A DNA stretch of 12,195 nt from Bacillota bacterium. Its GTDB lineage: Bacteria > Bacillota > DTU065. The stretch lies in NCBI GenBank assembly GCA_012842235.1, contig DUTE01000004.1, positions 1 through 12,195 of the forward strand, written 5' to 3'. The stretch's first letter is position 1. Every line of letters starts with the position of its first letter. Position numbers and translations under genes: made by a program. The notes below the pieces were generated by a model. That model had not been told where the DNA came from, did no database searches, and was given only the letters and a program-made list of their open reading frames with translations. This document shows, piece by piece, positions 1 to 6,535 of the stretch.

Positions 1-1
1 A

Positions 2-694
2 AAAGTTTTTTCTGCACCTAATTACCAAAGTAAAAGAGTGTTAAACTCAGCAGGAGTTTGGCTAAGTCTATCTACTATTGTAGGAAGTTTACCGCTTTTT
101 ATTTGGTATAGAGACCTAGCCTTACTATGGTTGTTTTCCTTAAGCATCACTTTTTTAGGTCTCTTAGATGATCTCTTTTTAGAAAAGACAAAAGGGATAA
201 GAGGGCATTTGCAAAGGTTAAGATCTGGTGTAGTAACCACCGGTGTAATAAAATTAGGCTATATTTTACTAATATCTTTTGGCTTAGCTCTTCTTACTCA
301 AAGGACCAATTGGTACCTCGATGCTTTTTTACTTAGTATCTTTGCCAATACTGTAAATACTCTAGATACTCGTCCTAACAGAGCAAATTTCTTTTTTGGG
401 ATTATGCTTCTTTTAGTCTCTATCTTTACTTGGGACAATCCCATTACAGTATATAGCTATGTAGTGGCAGGCTCACTAATTGTTTTATTTCCCTATGAAA
501 AGCGAGAAAAAACCATGCTAGGAGACTCAGGAGCAAACCTTTTAGGAGCGATTATTGGACTGAATCTTTGGGGGTTATCTTTGGGATTTAGAATAGTTTT
601 GGCGATACTTGCTCTTATTTGGCAAATATTTGCTGATAACTTTTCGTTAAATAGGATAATTGACAGCAAGAGAAAAATAAAAGATAAAAGATAA
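2..694 (+). CDS. MraY/WecA-family polyprenyl-phosphate sugar-1-phosphate transferase, 5' end missing
   Basis: Integral membrane enzyme of glycosyltransferase family 4, which moves a sugar-1-phosphate from a UDP-sugar to undecaprenyl phosphate on the cytoplasmic face. The frame is open from base 2; its first visible residues (APNYQSKRVLNSAG) line up with the conserved MraY/WecA stretch N-Y-R-G-K-x-IPTG, so the true start lies before the window and the GTG at 38 is not the start. Family marks seen: the acidic pair in GLLDDLF, then KGIRGHL and TTG; NTVNTLDTRPNR, in place of the canonical NxxNxxDGxDG; and MLGDSGANLLG near the C-terminus. Several hydrophobic membrane segments separate them. I recall the DTRP/DLRPGRA variant from a clostridial subgroup beside envelope genes; its substrate is unknown to me. 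The final segment is basic and ends in a TAA. The gene converges on the fimbrial operon. Family assignment is good, substrate unassigned. Confidence 0.85.
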   Translation, partial: KVFSAPNYQSKRVLNSAGVWLSLSTIVGSLPLFIWYRDLALLWLFSLSITFLGLLDDLFLEKTKGIRGHLQRLRSGVVTTGVIKLGYILLISFGLALLTQRTNWYLDAFLLSIFANTVNTLDTRPNRANFFFGIMLLLVSIFTWDNPITVYSYVVAGSLIVLFPYEKREKTMLGDSGANLLGAIIGLNLWGLSLGFRIVLAILALIWQIFADNFSLNRIIDSKRKIKDKR

Positions 695-699
695 AAAAA

Positions 700-730
700 G
701 AGATAGCCAGAGATTTATTCTGGCTATCTC
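700..730 (-). terminator. Intrinsic terminator of the chaperone-usher operon
   Basis: A perfect 12-bp inverted repeat (700-711 with 719-730) encloses the 7-base loop GATTTAT. Read on the minus strand it is followed by seven T residues (complement of the A-run 693-699), the classic Rho-independent layout. The usher stop codon TGA (729-731) lies inside the stem. On the plus strand no T-run follows the stem, so it should terminate only the leftward operon well, although it may also stabilise the 3' end of the convergent transferase transcript. Confidence 0.9.
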
Positions 731-3581
731 AATATTGTAGAGGAATATCGATGATATGATCAAGTTTTTCTGGTGTAATTGTAATTGTAACCGTTTTTGG
801 TACTCGAATAAAAGCGGGTAGGCTTTTTTCATCAACGGTTAAAGTAAACGATCCAAGAGGTAAGTTTTCCAGATAGAAACGGCCTTCTTTATCTGAAAAT
901 GAGGTTATATTTTTTTCTAGCACAATAACTTTGACCCAATCTACAACTTCATCACCATCGCTAAAAATCCCATTGCCATCAATATCAATAAATACTCGAC
1001 CCTTTAATACTCCATTCATTGTCAGGGGCATATCAAAAACTAGATTGTCTCCTGCTTTTACTTTTACCGGAAACCCCAAAACAGGTGCACTATAGTCGGC
1101 AACAAGTTTTTTAGGATCAAATCCAAAGTTGTATGTTGAAGGTTCTACATTGGTAAAGGCAAAAGAGCCATCTTTTTTAGTCTTAATTCTTTGATAGCCT
1201 AGACGAATATCTATACCTTCAATTCCCATTTCATTTGCGTCTTGAATGCCATTGCCATCGAGGTCGAGAAATACTACGCCATATACCCCTGCAGGCATAT
1301 CTTCTCCAGAATAGCGATGGCCAATTAAGCGGTTATTTGCCCAAGACAAACCTTGAGATAATGAAATAGTTGCCAGGTATTCATTATCTGGGCTAGTAGC
1401 TGTTTTTAGAAGTTTTTCTAAAGCTATTTTAAAATTTAATCCGTTTGTCAAGTTATTATCCCAACTGATCTTCCAATGATTATCAACTTCTTTATCTTTA
1501 GGGAACTTAAAACCAATGTTGGCATTTAGGCGATTTGTCGGCCATAGAACAGACACACTACCTGAAAGCAACCAAAAGTCTCCTTTATCACCTTTGTTGT
1601 TTTGCACCTCTAGCTTGAAGGAGGGTTTTTTTATTTGGAAGTGATAGCTAACACGCATATTTTGATTTTTAATTGCAGCATCAGGTTTAAGGACATAATC
1701 GTATGATACTTGGCTTATAAACTTAGTGTTTTTTTTCACACTGTAATACAGATCCCCATCGATTCTACCAGTGAGTTTGGTTTTGTTATCTTCAATAAGG
1801 CTAGATTCAACTGAAAGTTGTAATTTAGGTGTAATGTTAAGGTCTATATTAGTGTCTAGAGTCTGTTTGTTCCAAGTGTTTGATTCCATAGTTAAATGGT
1901 TTAGTTTATAGACGTTTTTTAGATTTACATTAGTACCTCTAAAACTGTAACCGAGTAATAAATGGTTATTATATACGATAGTTTTCATAGGTTCTAAGAA
2001 GTTTTCCTGATGTCCTAAGCCTAATGTGTAGGTTGTAAACGGTTTTAAGGTTTTAAACCTTATTGTGGTGTTATATGAACGCAGTAAAGGGCGAAGGTTT
2101 GACTTCAATAAGGCTTGTGTCTGTATTTGCATATTTAATGCACGTGTTAGATCTGCTTCGACAAAAAAGTCTAATCCTTGGCCGTTGTTTTTGGGGTAGT
2201 AGTAGCTGACTTCAAGAGGAAGATTAAAATAGTTTAGCTGCCAATGGCCTGTAGGTAAAGAAGCGATAAGATAGATTTCCGTGCCTAAATCTGTCTCTGG
2301 GCAAACATATACAACAGGAACAATGCTAATCCCATAAAAAAGCTCGCTGAGACACTCTAGTTTTAAGAGAGGGTTTTGGAGTTTATAGTCTGGAGCGAGC
2401 CATAGTAAACTAGTATTAAGTGTAGTTTTATTAGATAGGCCAGTAGAATTTCTAAATTCAAGGATTTCACCTTGCCATTTATTATCATGTTTTGCATATA
2501 ATCCGTAGTAAAAATAGGTCTGGGTTTTAGTTTGCGGCATAAGTTTTAAGCCATTTTTGGTGTCTACATAGACTTGAGTTTGATCTTTTATAACGCTTAT
2601 CTCTTGGAGACGATAGGGTTGAAGTTGGACAGTGACTAAAACTGGTTTATCATCTATTAATTCAACATATCTAACTGGTTGATCATTAACTAAGACAATT
2701 AGGGTTTCACCTTTTTTCCCAGAGAGTTCTAATTCAACACAGGGGCTAGAAGAACAAATAGAGGGAAAAGGTGAAATAACAGTAACACCAAAAAACTCTC
2801 TAGTTTTGAGGTATGTCTCCGAATCAATATTGTAGTTCCCTATCAAGAGTAGACAATTGTCTTTTTCCAGTTTTAAGCGAAAAAAAGGCCTATTAAACTG
2901 AAGAGATGTAAAGTCAGTACTTTCAACACCTACTCCAGTTGTGATCTCGGCAAGGCCTGATCTAAAGTGTAGAAAAAAATCACCTTTGGTTTGGGTGGTG
3001 TTTTTTCTAAAGGTCTGTTCAAGATTATATTCCAATGCAGAAAAGGAAAACTTTTTTAGAGGGGCTTCAAATGGTTTGATTTCTGGACTGTCGATTACAT
3101 CATCAGCTATCTCAATCTCTTGTGCAGGTGGAGCCTGGTTAAGCACAATTTTTACGGCAAGTTGTGAAGGATCATAATTAGATGTGGCTCCGAGAAGCTT
3201 TTCTAAAAAAATTATATGGACAAATAGCTCATTTTCTAAAACTACAGGAGATTTATTAGTTAGTTCACTCAAATTGCCATAACTATTTGCTGAAAGTGTG
3301 CAGCTACCATTATTGTCTCTATTAGTAACAGTAAAAAGACCTGATGCTCTATCTAAATCTATATCTAAATTAAGTGTTTCAGATATTTCGCTAAGGGGAA
3401 GTAGTATTTCCCCACTTATATCTAGTGCATCTAAGACAGCTGATGTTTTTAGAGAGTTATCGCTATAGAAAATATTTATTTCAACTAGAGTCTCTTCAAT
3501 GGCAAATACTACCATTGGCAGTGATAACCATATTAAGAGGGATAGCAAGACAAAAATACAAAAACCAATTATTTTTTTCAT
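729..3581 (-). CDS. Divergent outer-membrane usher-like protein with two C-terminal SdrD-B-like repeats
   Basis: Predicted pilus assembly usher, 950 residues. Residues 1-27 are a Sec signal peptide (MKKII, hydrophobic core, VFA). Residues 31-150 resemble the periplasmic N-terminal domain of archaic ushers: a short strand, EILLPLSEISETLNL, then ELFVHIIFLEKLLG and YDPSQLAVKIVL. Residues 178-290 alternate polar and hydrophobic like barrel strands and carry FRLKLEKDNCLLLIGNY and REFFGVTVISPF at the place where ushers have RLxLGD and RGVxISSPF. Residues 293-330 (LIVLVNDQPVRYVEL, QLQPYRL) match the usher xVYVNGxLVxxxxxPPGPF plug segment. Residues 355-760 are strand-rich, as in a barrel. Residues 765-820 and 856-915 each hold a DxDGNG loop and a DGSFAF or EGRFYL turn, as in SdrD-B/carboxypeptidase-regulatory-like domains. 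The ATG at 3581 is chosen because GGAGGAGGA precedes it and the signal peptide starts there. The chaperone stop is 16 bases upstream. Alternative: another large beta-barrel or secreted repeat protein. Confidence 0.72.
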   Translation of the reverse strand: MKKIIGFCIFVLLSLLIWLSLPMVVFAIEETLVEINIFYSDNSLKTSAVLDALDISGEILLPLSEISETLNLDIDLDRASGLFTVTNRDNNGSCTLSANSYGNLSELTNKSPVVLENELFVHIIFLEKLLGATSNYDPSQLAVKIVLNQAPPAQEIEIADDVIDSPEIKPFEAPLKKFSFSALEYNLEQTFRKNTTQTKGDFFLHFRSGLAEITTGVGVESTDFTSLQFNRPFFRLKLEKDNCLLLIGNYNIDSETYLKTREFFGVTVISPFPSICSSSPCVELELSGKKGETLIVLVNDQPVRYVELIDDKPVLVTVQLQPYRLQEISVIKDQTQVYVDTKNGLKLMPQTKTQTYFYYGLYAKHDNKWQGEILEFRNSTGLSNKTTLNTSLLWLAPDYKLQNPLLKLECLSELFYGISIVPVVYVCPETDLGTEIYLIASLPTGHWQLNYFNLPLEVSYYYPKNNGQGLDFFVEADLTRALNMQIQTQALLKSNLRPLLRSYNTTIRFKTLKPFTTYTLGLGHQENFLEPMKTIVYNNHLLLGYSFRGTNVNLKNVYKLNHLTMESNTWNKQTLDTNIDLNITPKLQLSVESSLIEDNKTKLTGRIDGDLYYSVKKNTKFISQVSYDYVLKPDAAIKNQNMRVSYHFQIKKPSFKLEVQNNKGDKGDFWLLSGSVSVLWPTNRLNANIGFKFPKDKEVDNHWKISWDNNLTNGLNFKIALEKLLKTATSPDNEYLATISLSQGLSWANNRLIGHRYSGEDMPAGVYGVVFLDLDGNGIQDANEMGIEGIDIRLGYQRIKTKKDGSFAFTNVEPSTYNFGFDPKKLVADYSAPVLGFPVKVKAGDNLVFDMPLTMNGVLKGRVFIDIDGNGIFSDGDEVVDWVKVIVLEKNITSFSDKEGRFYLENLPLGSFTLTVDEKSLPAFIRVPKTVTITITPEKLDHIIDIPLQY

Positions 3582-3584
3582 ATA

Positions 3585-3593
3585 TCCTCCTCC
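3585..3593 (-). promoter_or_regulatory. Ribosome binding site that fixes the usher start
   Basis: On the minus strand GGAGGAGGA ends a few bases before the ATG at 3581. It excludes the longer reading frame running up to 3683, which would overlap the chaperone gene and bury the signal peptide 34 residues inside the protein. Confidence 0.85.
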
Positions 3594-3597
3594 ATCC

Positions 3598-4362
3598 CTA
3601 AGGTATGGAGAACTCTGCGGTGTGTTCAAAACGTTGTTCAATGTCGTAGAACGCAACTTGCATAAGCAAACGATATTCCCCACTACTTAGTTTTGTTATA
3701 GGCTCCACGACAATCTTTTCATCATCAGGTAAGATTACCAGCTCATTAATGGAGCCTTCCTTAAGCGTCTTTCCTTGTTTGTTTTGAAGATAATAAGAGA
3801 TTCTCAGTCTTAGATGACCAGTGCCATTGTTATGAGCACTAAATAACAGGTTGATTTGCTCATCATCAAGAAAAGGTCTTAATTCTTTAATAAGAAGGGA
3901 GTGTTTTACATCAACCGGAGCAGCATAAATAGTTGTGCCAATTCTTGAGGTTACATTAGCTCCTATACCATCTCCCGCTAAGGCTATATTTTCTTCAAAA
4001 AACACAATACCTTTATGTTCGATGCCATCTGTTGGGGCTTCAATAGTAAACCTGACAATTTGTGCCTGACCTGGTTGGATGGTAAAGTTTTTTGGATTAA
4101 ACTTAATTAATTTTTCTAAGGAATCGCTTCTTGTGCCAGCTACAAGAGCCTGTAGTTTTTCTTCTTCGTTGAGCTGCCAATCATACAAAACAGCATTTAA
4201 GGTAGTAGGGATTAGACCAGCGTTAATCACAGTAATAACTCCTGTTTGTTTTTGTCCTGGCTCAATTTTTAGGATGAACCGGCTAGGTTCAACCATAACA
4301 GTAGCCAGGGAAAACAAACTACAGATAAGTATTAAGGCAATTACAAAAGGGGTTTTTTTCAT
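3598..4362 (-). CDS. PapD-like periplasmic pilus-assembly chaperone
   Basis: Periplasmic chaperone that would cap pilus subunits by donor-strand complementation and hand them to the usher. It has 254 residues, close to the family's usual 230-260. Residues 1-21 form a signal peptide. Residues 24-110 fit the first immunoglobulin-like domain: VEPSRFILKIEPGQKQTG at the start, VINAG, then LYDW. The pattern FNPKNFTIQPGQAQIVRFTIEAP (residues 88-110), followed by KGIVFFEE and TTIYAAP, is the typical PapD-type run of SPxxFxLxPGxxQxVR. Residues 150-254 are a second beta domain ending in GEYRLLMQV. There is no C-terminal membrane anchor, which argues against the related DUF916/WxL proteins of Gram-positives. 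The start ATG has GGAGGA eight bases upstream. It follows the pilin-like gene across a hairpin and precedes the usher by 16 bases. Fold is likely; the exact subunit partner is inferred from position. Confidence 0.8.
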   Translation of the reverse strand: MKKTPFVIALILICSLFSLATVMVEPSRFILKIEPGQKQTGVITVINAGLIPTTLNAVLYDWQLNEEEKLQALVAGTRSDSLEKLIKFNPKNFTIQPGQAQIVRFTIEAPTDGIEHKGIVFFEENIALAGDGIGANVTSRIGTTIYAAPVDVKHSLLIKELRPFLDDEQINLLFSAHNNGTGHLRLRISYYLQNKQGKTLKEGSINELVILPDDEKIVVEPITKLSSGEYRLLMQVAFYDIEQRFEHTAEFSIP

Positions 4363-4376
4363 AGCCGATTCCTCCT

Positions 4377-4409
4377 AAAAAGCCCAGGCCCAATCTTGGG
4401 CCTGGGCTT
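4377..4409 (-). terminator. Intercistronic hairpin (attenuator or partial terminator) between pilin-like and chaperone genes
   Basis: Perfect 14-bp arms 4380-4393 and 4396-4409 with a GC-rich core (GCCCAGGCCC). On the minus strand the stem runs into a five-base T-run and then directly into the chaperone ribosome site AGGAGG (4371-4376). The T-run is short, so partial readthrough is expected. Such a hairpin after the major subunit gene would let subunit mRNA exceed chaperone and usher mRNA, either by attenuation or by protecting the upstream 3' end. Confidence 0.75.
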
Positions 4410-4415
4410 GTTGTA

Positions 4416-5252
4416 CTAGATAGTGTAGGCCTCAAAGATTACAGCGCCTGTGTATTTTCCGTGTGCTGTTGTTGTTAGATAAGGAACACGGAATTGATGG
4501 TAAACAGTGGCAGAAGAGCAAGCAGGTTTTTCGAGAATGTTTACTCTATTTCCTAGTACTGTATCTGTAAAGACTACAGTATCGGTCTGCCAATTATTCG
4601 AGCCGATCTTTGATCTCATTTCTAGGTTTAGTGTTTCGTCTGCAGGTCCGCTTATATCAGCATTTTCATTGATAAAAGCTTTACCAATTACATCGTATTT
4701 GAATGTGTCGTTAGCGTAGATATCTACTTTGAAAACGTCACAACCTTGGATGTAATAGCCTTTACCTGGGGCAAATTCAGCATTTGTGCCATGGCCAAGG
4801 TTTTGCCAGGCGGCATTGACAAAGCCACCTATCTCATTGTCAAAAGCTAAGAGATAGTTGTCTTCAGGGCCTCTTGCGGCAAATGCATTTGGACCAAAGC
4901 TTTCAAGGATAGTTTTTGCTTGGTTACCCATAACAGTCATAGTAAGATAGCAAGGGATATAGGCTTCAGTTCTTACAGTGACAGTGGCTTTTTGGGGGAG
5001 ATCAGGCTTGTTGGTATCGAAGTAATAGCCACTACGGTTCATGTAGGGTAATACAACAAAATTGTTGCTGGTACCAAACCAGACAGTTATGCCATCGTCG
5101 CCTACGTGTCTATTGTAGTCACCGATAGGTACAACATAAGATGGTTTATGCTCAGGCTCAAAGTTTTCTGTCTCAATAGCATCTTCGGCAAAGGCAAAAA
5201 CAGAGACTAAAGCAACTACCAAAACTAGAAACAATGGAAAAAACTTACGCAT
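4416..5252 (-). CDS. Secreted beta-rich pilin-like subunit (candidate major subunit)
   Basis: 278 residues. Residues 1-22 are a clear signal peptide (MRKFF, hydrophobic core, AFAFA) with probable cleavage before EDAIE. The mature part is acidic, aromatic and beta-rich, without any membrane segment. It has three cysteines (101, 171, 245). The last residues, GKYTGAVIFEAYTI, have the G-x-Y-x-x-x-V-x-F alternation seen in the C-terminal strand of chaperone-usher subunits such as spore-coat-U/Csu pilins. No known family can be named from the sequence. Strong AAGGAGG sits ten bases before the ATG. Position directly before the hairpin and chaperone suggests it is the most abundant product of the operon. 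Longer than a usual 150-180 residue pilin, so it may have an N-terminal extension (residues 23-85) or two domains. Subunit role is inferred from context and the terminal strand. Confidence 0.68.
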   Translation of the reverse strand: MRKFFPLFLVLVVALVSVFAFAEDAIETENFEPEHKPSYVVPIGDYNRHVGDDGITVWFGTSNNFVVLPYMNRSGYYFDTNKPDLPQKATVTVRTEAYIPCYLTMTVMGNQAKTILESFGPNAFAARGPEDNYLLAFDNEIGGFVNAAWQNLGHGTNAEFAPGKGYYIQGCDVFKVDIYANDTFKYDVIGKAFINENADISGPADETLNLEMRSKIGSNNWQTDTVVFTDTVLGNRVNILEKPACSSATVYHQFRVPYLTTTAHGKYTGAVIFEAYTI

Positions 5253-5280
5253 TTTTTGTTGCCTCCTTAGTTATCTATCT

Positions 5281-5301
5281 ACAACCTGAACTTCAGGTTG
5301 T
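5281..5301. repeat. Intercistronic palindrome between the two subunit-like genes
   Basis: ACAACCTGAA and TTCAGGTTGT flank a single C: a perfect 10-bp inverted repeat that would fold in RNA with about 8 pairs and a 5-base loop. No T-run follows on either strand, so it is not an intrinsic terminator. Processing or mRNA stabilisation between the two cistrons is the simplest reading. Confidence 0.6.
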
Positions 5302-5319
5302 GAACAAAATGGTTGTTAC

Positions 5320-5973
5320 CTAAATCTTCGGGATTAAGGTAAAGTTAAGAGGGAAATAGTATCTTCCTGTAGGGCTTTTTGTGGGGTCACCTAAATTGAC
5401 TTTTAGAAAGAATGTGTTTTTTTTGGTTTTTCCTTGAGAAAGGATTCTTTGAGGAAGATCATTTATGAAGAAATCTTTGTTTTCTACAGAAACAATGATT
5501 TCGGGGTATTCTTGAGCGGCAAAACAGTAAAGTTCCCAATTGCAATTGGCTTTAATTTCACATTCAAGGTACCTTGGTTCAGATTCTAAATATAGATAAA
5601 GAGGGTCTATTTTTAACTCTAATTTTGGTTTCACTGAAAAAGTAAGGATTAAAAGGCTTTCTTTATCAGCTTCTTCAACTTGAAAAAAAGCTCGATACTC
5701 ACCAGGTGGCGTTGAATAAGTAGGAGCAATTGTTAGTATTGGCAGATCTAAAGAAGAACATTCAAGAAGATAATTTTCTAAAGGCATTTCACTTTCGCCG
5801 CTAGTAAAAAATGCTAATGAATTAATAACGCTTATCTTTTCTAGTTGGGGAAATATCTCTCTAAAGTCAAAGACAATATATTCCTCTGGTTCTAAAGAGC
5901 CAAGGTCGTAGTAGACTTGATTGGCAAAGGCAGAAAAACTTACCAGTAGAAAAATTACTATAAGACGGCGCAA
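5320..5973 (-). CDS. Secreted two-domain beta protein, candidate minor or tip subunit
   Basis: 217 residues, first gene of the operon. It starts with TTG at 5973, chosen because AGGAGG lies seven bases upstream and the next residues (RRLIVIFLLVSFSAFA) form a signal peptide cleaved after residue 17. The mature part appears to hold two similar beta units: residues 18-115 ending PPGEYRAFFQV followed by ILTFSV, and residues 116-217 ending PTGRYYFPLNFTL. Each end has the G-x-Y plus alternating hydrophobic pattern of a terminal pilin strand. Cysteines lie at 72, 138, 144 and 150; NCNWELYC in the second unit resembles the start of an Ig-like subunit domain. Two-domain subunits in chaperone-usher systems are usually tip adhesins, so this could be the tip or initiator. 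I recognise no named family. Confidence 0.65.
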   Translation of the reverse strand: MRRLIVIFLLVSFSAFANQVYYDLGSLEPEEYIVFDFREIFPQLEKISVINSLAFFTSGESEMPLENYLLECSSLDLPILTIAPTYSTPPGEYRAFFQVEEADKESLLILTFSVKPKLELKIDPLYLYLESEPRYLECEIKANCNWELYCFAAQEYPEIIVSVENKDFFINDLPQRILSQGKTKKNTFFLKVNLGDPTKSPTGRYYFPLNFTLIPKI

Positions 5974-6434
5974 GCTATCGCCTCCTATTGCTTTACTATA
6001 GGCACTTTCACAATTTATGTACCACCTTTAATTACCGTTCCTATTCTATGCAATTTAGGACTTATTATTCATACTTATGAACAAACATAAAGAAAGACAG
6101 ATAAAGCAAGAATAGTGTTAGAAAAAGTAGAGATAAAAGATCAATCTAGGGAGTGTATTAAGGGGCAACATATAATATGCTTAGATGGCCATTAAAAATG
6201 TGCAAAAACGGACAAGAAATTCAGTATTTTGGTCAAAAAAAACACCCCCTTTAAGTGTCTGTTGTGAAAACATTAGACAAAGAATCAGGCAAAAACCATT
6301 GAAGTAACCGCAATTTCGTGATTTCTACTACATTGGTGGTGTTTCAAGATAATAATTTGTGACAACACTAATTCAAAAAACAAAGTTAAACTTAGCAAAG
6401 TTTATGATGTTTTGGGCATTTTTAGAGAAATATA
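5974..6434. other. Non-coding gap between fimbrial operon and acetyltransferase unit
   Basis: About 460 bases with no gene I can support; frames are broken by stops and lack ribosome sites. It must hold the leftward operon's promoter, but I find no convincing -35/-10 pair within 120 bases of 5973. Small inverted repeats occur at 6068-6081 (TTCATA/TATGAA), 6169-6179 (CATAT/ATATG) and 6387-6404 (TAAACTT/AAGTTTA, 4-base loop). The stretch 6230-6350 has a different texture (CACCCCC run, short open frames of 30-40 codons without starts), which might be a remnant of a mobile element; this is a guess from appearance only. Confidence 0.5.
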
Positions 6435-6452
6435 AAGGAGGAAGTGGTTGAT

Positions 6453-6500
6453 ATGATAAGAATAACAGCTAAGCGTGTAAGGAGGGTTCACGCTTTATAA
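6453..6500 (+). CDS. Leader peptide ORF (15 codons) upstream of the acetyltransferase
   Basis: ATG at 6453 with AAAGGAGG at 6434-6441 (11-base spacing), reading MIRITAKRVRRVHAL and stopping at TAA 6498-6500, 35 bases before the acetyltransferase start. The peptide is very basic and contains tandem AGG-AGG arginine codons that also make an internal Shine-Dalgarno-like sequence. A GTG at 6444 in the same frame is too close to the ribosome site. The arrangement (good ribosome site, tiny basic peptide, hairpin, then a possible resistance enzyme) is that of translational or transcriptional attenuation leaders of antibiotic-resistance genes. The peptide has no known homologue to me. Confidence 0.5.
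   Translation: MIRITAKRVRRVHAL
6471..6495 (+). promoter_or_regulatory. Hairpin inside the leader ORF
   Basis: AAGCGTG (6471-6477) pairs with CACGCTT (6489-6495) around an 11-base loop holding AAGGAGG. The stem covers codons 7-15 of the leader, so a translating or stalled ribosome would control whether it forms. The loop GGTT (6485-6488) can alternatively pair with AACC at 6501-6504. Confidence 0.4.
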
Positions 6501-6535
6501 AACCTTCAAAAAACTTGCTTGGCTTGGAGGAAAGT

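Noticed and set aside
2941..3177. Plus-strand open frame of 78 codons inside the usher gene
   Set aside because: No ribosome site, composition of an antisense shadow, and the minus-strand gene is continuous with recognised domains.
3180..3500. Copper amine oxidase N-domain reading of the usher-like N-terminus
   Set aside because: The ILLPLSEI...ELFVHIIFLEKLLG pattern does resemble that domain, but the following plug-like and barrel-like segments and the neighbouring PapD-like gene fit an usher better; kept as a fallback.
3582..3683. N-terminal extension of the usher-like gene to 3683 by 34 codons
   Set aside because: It would overlap the chaperone's 3' end and put the signal peptide inside the protein; GGAGGAGGA directly before ATG 3581 marks the real start.
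4300..4362. Lipobox in the chaperone signal peptide (cysteine at residue 14)
   Set aside because: The residues before it (LI) lack the small residue at -1 and the cysteine lies in mid-core; a signal peptidase I site near residue 20 is more natural.
6018..6032. T-box-like GGTGGTAC on the minus strand upstream of the fimbrial operon
   Set aside because: The CGCG that should follow, the specifier loop and the antiterminator/terminator pair are not visible, and the downstream genes are not amino-acid related.
6169..6179. TATAAT near 6171 as a plus-strand promoter for the acetyltransferase unit
   Set aside because: No recognisable -35 at 16-18 bases upstream and it lies about 260 bases before the leader; the hexamer is part of a small AT palindrome.
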